Source: Mycobacterium vicinigordonae (GTDB lineage Bacteria > Actinomycetota > Actinomycetes > Mycobacteriales > Mycobacteriaceae). Taken from it: 64,000 bases of DNA. Below the pieces are notes generated by a model that did not search any database, was not told where the DNA came from, and worked only from the letters and a program-made list of their open reading frames with translations. The DNA lies in assembly GCF_013466425.1 (NCBI RefSeq), contig NZ_CP059165.1:2356001-2420000 (forward strand), written 5' to 3'. Positions 57,435 through 64,000 of this stretch are shown in pieces. A program made the translations under genes and the position numbers. Numbering within the stretch: the stretch's first letter is position 1; every line of letters begins with the position of its first letter.

Positions 57435-58642
57435 ACGAGGAATCCGCTTGCGGGGACCTGACTTTGGTCACCGAGTCGCCCGCGAACGGCGGCAGCTGCA
57501 TCGCGCACCATGAGGGTCGGGTGGTTTTCGTCCGCTATGCGTTGCCGGGGGAGCGGGTGCGGGTGCGGGTAACTGTCGACCGCGGATCATATTGGCATGC
57601 AGAGGTTCTCGAGGTGATCGAGCCGTCGCCGGACCGGATCGAATCGTTGTGTCCGATAGCTGGGGTCCATGGCGCGGGGTGTTGCGATCTGGCGTTCGCG
57701 CGGCCGTCGGCGGCCCGCGCCATCAAGGCGGCGGTGGTTGCCAACCAACTCGAACGCCTCGGCGGGCACAGCTGGTCTGGTGAGGCGGAGCCACTTTCGG
57801 ATTCCGGGCCGACGGGCTGGCGTACCCGAGTTCGTCTTGAGGTCGGCGGCGACGGCCGGCCGGGATTCCACCGTTACCACAGCGACGATCTGGTCACCGA
57901 TCTGCGTTGTGGGCAGCTGCCGAGCGGAATGCTTGACGGGCTGGACACCGCGGACTGGCGGGCGGGCGCGCAGCTGCAGGTGGCCGTTGATGACGTCGGT
58001 GAGCGGCATGTGGTCAGCACGTCGAAACAGGGCAAGCGCCACATCGCCACCGTCGTCGAGGGCGGCTATCACGCTGTGCAGCGGGTGGGATCGCGCCAGT
58101 GGCGAATCCCGGTGACTGCTTTCTGGCAGGCACACCGCGACGCCGCGCGGGTGTACAGCGCGCTGGTGGCGCAGTGGGCGCAACCCGCTTCGGGGGCGAC
58201 CGCGTGGGACCTCTACGGCGGTGCGGGCGTGTTCGGCGCGGCGCTCGCCGACGCGGTGGGCGAGACAGGCCGGGTGCTCACCGTGGACACCTCTCGCGGG
58301 TCGTCGGGGGCGGCGCGTGCTGCCCTGGCTGACCTGCCGCAGGTCGAGATCGTCACCGATTCGGTGCGACGGGCGTTGGCCGCCCAGCGGGATGGGGCCG
58401 ACGTCGCGGTGCTGGATCCGCCCCGGGCGGGGGCCGGGCGAGAGGTGATCGACCGGCTTGCTGCCGCCGGAGTACCGCGGATAGTCCATATCGGTTGTGA
58501 GGCAGCATCTTTCGCGCGCGATATCGGGCTGTACCGGGACCTTGGTTATCTCGTCGAGAAGCTCCGGGTGTTTGATGCATTCCCGCTGACCCACCATGTG
58601 GAGTGCGTGGCGCTGCTGACCCATCCGAAAATGGGTGGTTAG
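57431..58642 (+). CDS. TrmA/RlmD-like RNA (uracil-5-)-methyltransferase (Rv2689c-like)
   Basis: This is a 403-residue protein. An N-terminal TRAM domain (residues about 10-65) is followed by the class I methyltransferase with DLYGGAGVFGAAL, DPPRAGAGREV and the catalytic Cys in HIGCEAASFARDIG. Cysteines in CPIAGVHGAGCCDL suggest the Fe-S cluster of the RlmD group. It methylates C5 of uracil in rRNA or tRNA; the site is unknown. TTG 57431 overlaps the permease stop, and its end overlaps the antiporter start by 8 bases. Confidence 0.9.
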   Translation: MNEESACGDLTLVTESPANGGSCIAHHEGRVVFVRYALPGERVRVRVTVDRGSYWHAEVLEVIEPSPDRIESLCPIAGVHGAGCCDLAFARPSAARAIKAAVVANQLERLGGHSWSGEAEPLSDSGPTGWRTRVRLEVGGDGRPGFHRYHSDDLVTDLRCGQLPSGMLDGLDTADWRAGAQLQVAVDDVGERHVVSTSKQGKRHIATVVEGGYHAVQRVGSRQWRIPVTAFWQAHRDAARVYSALVAQWAQPASGATAWDLYGGAGVFGAALADAVGETGRVLTVDTSRGSSGAARAALADLPQVEIVTDSVRRALAAQRDGADVAVLDPPRAGAGREVIDRLAAAGVPRIVHIGCEAASFARDIGLYRDLGYLVEKLRVFDAFPLTHHVECVALLTHPKMGG

Positions 58643-60113
58643 ACCCACCGTGAACGAGACCCTGCGGTATGCGCTGATCGTCTTGCTCTCCAGTGCGGTC
58701 GGACTAGCCGCGGTCCTCGCGAACCGTCTCACCGAGAAGGTCAAGGTGCCGGTAGCTGTGCTGGTGCTGGTCGGTGCGGCCGCTGCGGTGCACGCTGTGC
58801 CGGCGGTCCAGGCTCCCGCGGAGCGGACGGTGGAGCGGGTCATCACCATCGCCCTGGTCCTGGTGTTGTTCGACGGCGGCATGCATATAGGAGTGAAGCG
58901 CTTCCGTGCGGCGGCAGTGCCCATCCTCTCGGTCGGCGTGCTGGGGACCGGCCTCGTCGCTGCCGGGGCCGCATTGTTGCTGCACTACGCGTGCGGCATC
59001 GGCTGGTACCTCGCGGTGTTGGTGGCTACCGCGGTGGCTCCCACCGATCCGGCGGTGGTCTTCTCCGTGCTGGGCAAACGTGAGATCGCTGGCCGGAGCA
59101 GCACCATCTTGGAAGGTGAGTCCGGGATGAACGACCCGGTCGGCATCTCCCTGATGTCCGGCCTGATCGCCGCGGGCGGCCTGAGTGTGGCCGGATTCAT
59201 CAGCGTCGGAACCCAATTCGCATTGCAGATGGGAACCGGGCTGGTCGTCGGGGTGCTCGGCGGCCGGGTCCTGCTGGTGTTCATGCGCCGCGTCGCACTC
59301 CCGAGCGAAGGACTTTACCCGCTGCGAACTTTGGCATGCTGCCTGATGCTGTATGGGGCCGCGACTCTGGCACACGGTTCGGGATACCTGGCGGTCTTCG
59401 TCGCCGGCATCGTGATCGGCGACGCGCGCGCTCCCTATAAACCTGAGATCAAGCGATTCCATGCCGCGCTGGCCGGGCTGGCCGAGATCGTCGCATTCGC
59501 CGTCTTGGGGCTGACGGTAGACCTGCGCGTCCTCACCCATCCGGAGGTGTGGATTCCCGGGCTTCTCCTGGGCGCGGCCCTGACCGCTATCATTCGGCCG
59601 TTGGCCGCGAGCGCCTGCCTAGTTCGTGTGCGACTGGAGCCAAACGAGCGTGCCTTCATTCTGTTCGCGGGCCTCAAGGGCGCCGTTCCGATCCTGCTCG
59701 GCGAGTTCCTGCGGGCCGCGCACATCGCCGACGCCGAACGCCTCTACGGCATCGTGGTCGTTGTCGTCATCTTCTCGGTGCTGGTGCAGGGCAGCCTGGT
59801 GCCCACCGCCGCGAAGCTGTTGCGCCTGCCCATGCGTACCGTGCAGACACGGCCGTGGGAGATAGGGGCCCGGCTCGCCGACGAGCCGCACGGGGTGCAT
59901 CGGTTCAGCGTTGCCTCCGGCTCGGCAGCGGAGGGTTGCACGATCGAGCACCTCAGTGACCGGGTCGGCGACATCTGGGTGAGCATCGTGGTCCGCGCCA
60001 CCGGCCTGGTGGCGGTGCGGGGGCACACGGAACTTCAAGCCGGCGACGAGGTCGTCATACTGGCCGATCCCGAACTCCACAACGGCCTCGCCGAACTGTT
60101 CGGCACCTCATAG
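58635..60113 (+). CDS. CPA1 cation/proton antiporter with C-terminal RCK_C domain (CvrA/NhaP2-like)
   Basis: This is a 492-residue protein. About 12 transmembrane segments cover residues 10-385. ATAVAPTDPAVVFSVLG and EGESGMNDPVGISL hold the conserved Asp pair of monovalent cation/proton antiporters. The C-terminal part (residues about 400-490, FSVASGSAAEGCTIEHL, HTELQAGDEVVILADP) is an RCK_C/TrkA_C module, as in potassium/proton antiporters of the CvrA/NhaP2 type. GTG 58635 overlaps the methyltransferase; GTG 58650 is an alternative. I do not recall this gene beside dxs in M. tuberculosis. Confidence 0.88.
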   Translation: MVRPTVNETLRYALIVLLSSAVGLAAVLANRLTEKVKVPVAVLVLVGAAAAVHAVPAVQAPAERTVERVITIALVLVLFDGGMHIGVKRFRAAAVPILSVGVLGTGLVAAGAALLLHYACGIGWYLAVLVATAVAPTDPAVVFSVLGKREIAGRSSTILEGESGMNDPVGISLMSGLIAAGGLSVAGFISVGTQFALQMGTGLVVGVLGGRVLLVFMRRVALPSEGLYPLRTLACCLMLYGAATLAHGSGYLAVFVAGIVIGDARAPYKPEIKRFHAALAGLAEIVAFAVLGLTVDLRVLTHPEVWIPGLLLGAALTAIIRPLAASACLVRVRLEPNERAFILFAGLKGAVPILLGEFLRAAHIADAERLYGIVVVVVIFSVLVQGSLVPTAAKLLRLPMRTVQTRPWEIGARLADEPHGVHRFSVASGSAAEGCTIEHLSDRVGDIWVSIVVRATGLVAVRGHTELQAGDEVVILADPELHNGLAELFGTS

Positions 60114-60168
60114 GGGGCCGACGGTCGCGTGCCCGGCCGCACTTGCGCGCGCTGCGTAGACTGACGGG

Positions 60169-62082
60169 ATGCTGGAACAGATCCGCGGGCCCGCTGATCT
60201 GCAGCACCTTTCCCAACAGCAGCTACGCGACCTCGCGCAAGAGATCCGCGAGTTCCTGATCCACAAGGTGGCTGCCACTGGGGGCCACCTCGGACCGAAT
60301 CTCGGTGTGGTCGAGCTGACTCTGGCCCTGCACCGGGTGTTCGACTCACCCCACGACCCGATCATCTTCGACACTGGTCACCAGGCCTATGTCCACAAGA
60401 TGCTGACTGGCCGCGCCCCGGATTTTGAGAGCCTGCGCAAGAAGGGCGGCCTGTCGGGCTACCCCTCTCGGGCCGAGAGCGAGCACGACTGGGTGGAGTC
60501 CAGCCATGCCAGCGCGGCGTTGTCCTACGCCGACGGCCTGGCCAAGGCGTTCGAGCTGACCGGTCACCGCAACCGGCATGTGGTGGCCGTCGTCGGAGAC
60601 GGGGCCCTCACCGGCGGCATGTGCTGGGAGGCGCTGAACAACATCGCGGCCTGCAATCGGCCGGTGATCATCGTCGTCAACGACAACGGGCGCAGTTACG
60701 CCCCAACCATCGGCGGCGTGGCCGACCACCTTGCCAAGCTGCGGTTGCAGCCGGCCTATGAACAGCTGCTTGAGCGAGGCCGCAACGCGATGCGTTCGGT
60801 GCCGCTGGTCGGCGAGGTCGCCTACCACTTTATGCACAGCGTCAAGGCCGGCATCAAGGACTCATTGGCGCCGCAGCTGCTGTTCACCGACCTGGGCCTG
60901 AAGTACGTCGGTCCGGTCGACGGCCACGACGAGCGGGCGGTGGAGGTCGCGCTGCGCAGTGCCCGCGGTTTCGGCGGACCGGTGATCGTGCATGTCGTCA
61001 CCCGCAAGGGCATGGGTTACGGGCCCGCCGAGGCCGACGAAGCCGAGCAGATGCATTCGACGGGTCCGCTGGATCCGCTCACCGGCCAGTCCACCAAGGT
61101 GGCTGGCCCGGGCTGGACGGCCACGTTCGCCGAGACCTTGATCGCCATCGGTCATCGGCGCCGCGACATCGTGGCCATCACGGCGGCCATGCCCGGTCCC
61201 ACCGGGCTGTCGGCGTTCGGGGAGGCTTTCCCGGATCGGTTGTTCGACGTCGGCATCGCCGAGCAGCACGCGATGACGTCGGCGGCCGGGCTAGCGATGG
61301 GCGGCATGCACCCGGTGGTGGCGATCTATTCGACCTTCCTGAACCGGGCGTTCGACCAAATCATGATGGACGTGGCGTTGCACAAACTGCCGGTCACCAT
61401 GGTGCTCGACCGGGCCGGTGTCACCGGCAACGACGGCGCCAGCCACAACGGCATGTGGGATCTGTCGATCCTGGGTGTCGTGCCAGGTATCCGGGTGGCC
61501 GCGCCGCGCGACGCGACCCGGCTGCGCGAGGAACTGGCCGAGGCGCTCGACATCAATGATGGCCCGACAGCGATCCGCTTCCCCAAAGGCGATGTCGGCG
61601 AAGACATTCCGGCTATCGAGCGGCGCGGCGGGGTGGATGTGCTCGCGGTCCCCGGCGGCGGCTTGACCAAAGACGTGCTGCTGGTCGCGGTGGGCGCGTT
61701 CGCGTCGATGGCCCAGGCGGTCGCCAAGCGACTGCACAAGCAGGGGATTGGCGTCACCGTTATCGACCCGCGGTGGGTGCTTCCCGTTCCCGAGGTGATG
61801 CGCGAATTAGCTGTGCAGCACAAGCTTTTGGTGACGATGGAAGACAACGGATTGGCAGGTGGCATCGGGTCGGCGGTTTCGGCGGCGCTGCGTAGCGCTG
61901 AGATCGACATCCCGTGCCGCGATGTAGGCCTGCCGCAAAACTTCTACGAGCACGCGTCCCGCGGCGAGGTGCTAGCCGAGCTGGGGCTCACCGACCAGGA
62001 TGTGGCCCGCCGGATCACGGGTTGGGTTGCCGCCCTGGGCAGTTCAGTTGTCGAATCCGAGGTGCACGAGCACCTTGATTGA
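60169..62082 (+). CDS. dxs: 1-deoxy-D-xylulose-5-phosphate synthase
   Basis: Dxs condenses pyruvate and glyceraldehyde-3-phosphate, starting the MEP pathway to isoprenoids (menaquinone, decaprenyl phosphate). The 637-residue enzyme has the thiamine pyrophosphate motif [16 protein letters not shown] (about residues 144-159), TGHQAYVHK, the transketolase Pyr domain ([10 protein letters not shown] with catalytic Glu) and a C-terminal transketolase domain. ATG 60169 fits the family N-terminus ([14 protein letters not shown]). Confidence 0.97.
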   Translation: MLEQIRGPADLQHLSQQQLRDLAQEIREFLIHKVAATGGHLGPNLGVVELTLALHRVFDSPHDPIIFDTGHQAYVHKMLTGRAPDFESLRKKGGLSGYPSRAESEHDWVESSHASAALSYADGLAKAFELTGHRNRHVVAVVGDGALTGGMCWEALNNIAACNRPVIIVVNDNGRSYAPTIGGVADHLAKLRLQPAYEQLLERGRNAMRSVPLVGEVAYHFMHSVKAGIKDSLAPQLLFTDLGLKYVGPVDGHDERAVEVALRSARGFGGPVIVHVVTRKGMGYGPAEADEAEQMHSTGPLDPLTGQSTKVAGPGWTATFAETLIAIGHRRRDIVAITAAMPGPTGLSAFGEAFPDRLFDVGIAEQHAMTSAAGLAMGGMHPVVAIYSTFLNRAFDQIMMDVALHKLPVTMVLDRAGVTGNDGASHNGMWDLSILGVVPGIRVAAPRDATRLREELAEALDINDGPTAIRFPKGDVGEDIPAIERRGGVDVLAVPGGGLTKDVLLVAVGAFASMAQAVAKRLHKQGIGVTVIDPRWVLPVPEVMRELAVQHKLLVTMEDNGLAGGIGSAVSAALRSAEIDIPCRDVGLPQNFYEHASRGEVLAELGLTDQDVARRITGWVAALGSSVVESEVHEHLD

Positions 62083-62099
62083 CGCCGCGTGCCCGCGGT

Positions 62100-63389
62100 T
62101 CAATCGTCAACAGTGGCAGGTAGGCCCACCGTCGCGGCCAACACCGGAACCACCAGTTCGCGCTGCCATGGCCGGGCCTGTCCGGCGCGCAGATACTCCT
62201 CGATGATGGTTACCGAGTCGGTCACCCCCGGCGCCAGCGTCTCCCACTCCCAGCACAGTCGTCGTACCAGGTCGGGTGCCAGCAGATTCTCGGTGGGTAT
62301 CTGCACCCGCTCCGACAACTCCGATAGCGCCGCGCGGGCCGCTTCCAATCGTGCGGCCGCGTCGGGTTTGCGTCTGCTCCACCGCGCCGGCGGCGGCGGA
62401 CTGCTGGACGCCTCGCTGACTTCCGGGGGGTCTGGGTTCTGCCGCGCAGCCTCCAGCGCCGAGAGCCACATCGCGGCGCTGCGCCGCTGGTTGCGCCCGC
62501 CGAATACGGGCAACGCGACCAATTCGTCGAGGGTATTGGGGTTGGTGAGCGCCGCGTCGATGATGGCCGAATCCGGCAGGATGCGGCGCGGCGCGATGTC
62601 TCGGCGCTGGGCGAGACGATCCCTGGTCGTCCACAACTCGCGCACGGCGGCCAGGGCGTGGCGATCGTGCACTTTGTGAATGCCCGACGTCCGCCGCCAG
62701 CGGTCCCGGCGGGTGACCGGGACCGCCCGGTCCTCGAAGGTCCGCAGATATTCGAATTCCTGTGCGGCCCAATCGGTTTTGCCCTGCTGGGTGAGGACCT
62801 GAGAAATTGCCGCGCGCAGCTCGATCAGCAGCTCCACGTCGAGGGCGGCGTAGTTGAGCCACGCGGCGGGCAACGGCCGCTTGGACCAGTCGGCCGCGCC
62901 GTGGCCTTTCGCCAGTCCCCGGCCCAGCAGCCGCTCGACCATGGTCGCCAGGTTCACCCGTTCGAAGCCGGCCAGGCGGCCGGCGAGTTCGGTGTCGTAT
63001 AGCGCCGGCGGTCGCAGGCCGACCTCGGCCAGGCACGGCAGGTCCTGATCGGCCGAGTGCAGGATCCATTCGTCCTCGCCCAGCACCTCGGCCACCGGCT
63101 GCAACACGCTGGCGGGATCACCGCCATGGCTGACCGGGTCGATCAGCACGGTGCCGGCGCCGGATCGCCGGATCTGGATCAGGTAGGCCCGATTGGAGTA
63201 CCGGAAACCTGAGGCTCGTTCGGCGTCCACGGCGAACGGGCCGTGCCCGCGGTTCAGCCGAGCGGCGGCCGATGCGATGTCGCGGGCGGTGACGGAAAGG
63301 GCCGGAATCCCGTCAGCCGGGTGCAGCAGCGGAGTGGCCAGCGGGTCCGTGCTGTCCGACGGATCCGGCTCCGTAGGAGACGAACTCAT
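62100..63389 (-). CDS. RNase D-like 3'-5' exonuclease with HRDC domain (Rv2681-like)
   Basis: This is a 429-residue protein. The DEDDy exonuclease residues appear in FAVDAERASG, HSADQDLPCL and LNYAALDVELL (residues about 50-190). An HRDC domain follows (KVHDRHALAAVRELWTTRD, LVALPVF), and a Pro/Ser-rich linker precedes a C-terminal helical domain. It probably trims structured RNA 3' ends. Convergent with dxs, and 1 base downstream of the DUF3000 gene. Confidence 0.92.
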   Translation of the reverse strand: MSSSPTEPDPSDSTDPLATPLLHPADGIPALSVTARDIASAAARLNRGHGPFAVDAERASGFRYSNRAYLIQIRRSGAGTVLIDPVSHGGDPASVLQPVAEVLGEDEWILHSADQDLPCLAEVGLRPPALYDTELAGRLAGFERVNLATMVERLLGRGLAKGHGAADWSKRPLPAAWLNYAALDVELLIELRAAISQVLTQQGKTDWAAQEFEYLRTFEDRAVPVTRRDRWRRTSGIHKVHDRHALAAVRELWTTRDRLAQRRDIAPRRILPDSAIIDAALTNPNTLDELVALPVFGGRNQRRSAAMWLSALEAARQNPDPPEVSEASSSPPPPARWSRRKPDAAARLEAARAALSELSERVQIPTENLLAPDLVRRLCWEWETLAPGVTDSVTIIEEYLRAGQARPWQRELVVPVLAATVGLPATVDD

Positions 63390-63390
63390 A

Positions 63391-63975
63391 TCAGGCGCGT
63401 GACCGTGAGTTCAGGTCGGTGACACCGGCGGGCGGCAGGCCCGCCGCGTGCTCGAGCACGTCACAGAACGCGGAGACATGGCTGCCTACCGCAGGGGTGG
63501 TGGCCGTCCACGATGCACGTAGCTCCAGCTGGTGTGCGCGCGGCGGACCGGAGATGTCGCCGTAGCGCACCGAGGTGGTGGCCGTGACCGTGCCGCCGAG
63601 CGCGGTCATGTGTTCGGTGTGGGCATCGAGCGCCTCGGACAGCCAGCTCCATGCGACCTCCGGGAGCAGCGGGTCAATAGCCTCGTGCGAGTCCAGGTCA
63701 GCCTGGATGTAGGCGACCAGGCGGATGGTGCCGTCCCAGGCGTCGGAGCCGTCCGGGTCATAGAGCAGGATCAGCCTGCCGAACGCGTCACCTTCGGAGC
63801 GCTCGGGGACGATGTCGAGGTCGGGGTGTTTGACCTCGGCGCCCAGTGCGTAGCTGAAGGGCGCCAGCCGCTGCGGGGGTCGGATGGGGCCCAGCTCGAT
63901 CTCCGGTCGCACAGTCACGGCGTTCATCGCCGCGACAGCCTCGCGAAACGGTGCGGGTTCGACGGCCGAAGTCAT
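63391..63975 (-). CDS. DUF3000 protein (Rv2680-like)
   Basis: This is a 194-residue actinobacterial protein with PPQRLAPFSYALGAEV, GRLILLYDPDGSDAWDGTIRLVAYI and AWSWLSEALD. Function unknown. The stop is one base from the start of the RNase D-like gene, so the two form an operon. hemE usually lies next upstream in mycobacteria, beyond the right edge. Confidence 0.9.
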   Translation of the reverse strand: MTSAVEPAPFREAVAAMNAVTVRPEIELGPIRPPQRLAPFSYALGAEVKHPDLDIVPERSEGDAFGRLILLYDPDGSDAWDGTIRLVAYIQADLDSHEAIDPLLPEVAWSWLSEALDAHTEHMTALGGTVTATTSVRYGDISGPPRAHQLELRASWTATTPAVGSHVSAFCDVLEHAAGLPPAGVTDLNSRSRA

Positions 63976-64000
63976 CTGCGCCGCTCCTGCTCAAAGCTGC

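Noticed and set aside
57587..58924. A 445-codon minus-strand reading frame
   Set aside because: It is antisense to the TrmA/RlmD-like gene, has Arg/Pro/His-biased composition and no family motif.

Overview
The window is 64 kb of GC-rich actinobacterial chromosome from the genus Mycobacterium. The gene order matches from memory the Mycobacterium tuberculosis segment that runs from thyX (Rv2754c) down to about Rv2680, read here in the opposite orientation. It is not from the M. tuberculosis complex itself. recA carries no intein, there is no PE_PGRS gene beside ephG, a complete FhuF-like gene stands where M. tuberculosis keeps only a fragment, and several local genes have no counterpart at this place in that genome. 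Rv numbers are orthologue tags given from memory, not search results.

Layout. Bases 1-1472: an accessory pair, an FAD monooxygenase cut by the left edge and a TetR regulator with two matching operator-like sites. Bases 1583-5067: thyX, dapA and rnj. Bases 5064-7072: a minus-strand methyltransferase, a mycofactocin-type dehydrogenase and an ABM monooxygenase. Bases 7259-13253: ftsK, argA, pgsA3 and the envelope-stress operon clgR-pspA-Rv2743c. Bases 13265-17568: ephG, a glycosyltransferase, a DUF3046 gene, the FhuF-like gene and the SOS genes recA-recX. Bases 17599-19656: an accessory divergent pair, an NmrA-like gene and a two-domain Lrp/AsnC regulator whose end overlaps miaB. Bases 19653-30017: tRNA modification (miaB, miaA), lysine/peptidoglycan (dapF), hflX, fadE20 and membrane or hypothetical genes. 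Bases 30288-34786: an LGFP-repeat envelope protein, lexA and chiZ, nrdR. Bases 34798-42645: nitrobindin, PhzF, hydrolase, PAC2, sthA, DUF4192, ideR, sigB. Bases 42792-54000: small conserved actinobacterial genes around sigA, ppgK, suhB, cei and dut. Bases 53964-60113: a potassium-related block (two TrkA-type RCK proteins, a KimA-like permease, a TrmA/RlmD-like methyltransferase, and a CPA1 antiporter with a C-terminal RCK_C domain). Bases 60169-63975: dxs, an RNase D-like nuclease and a DUF3000 gene.

Regulation that can be read directly includes mycobacterial SOS boxes at recA and lexA, extracytoplasmic-stress promoters (GGGAAC...CGTT) at clgR and sigB, a perfect CRP-type box between cei and the DUF4193 gene, perfect palindromes upstream of fadE20 and between the NmrA and Lrp genes, and leaderless-type -10 elements at dapA and dut. 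I saw no CRISPR array, insertion sequence, rRNA or tRNA gene.

Most of the window is conserved mycobacterial core. The parts that look least described are the TetR/monooxygenase pair, the NmrA/double-Lrp insertion coupled to miaB, and the extended potassium block.
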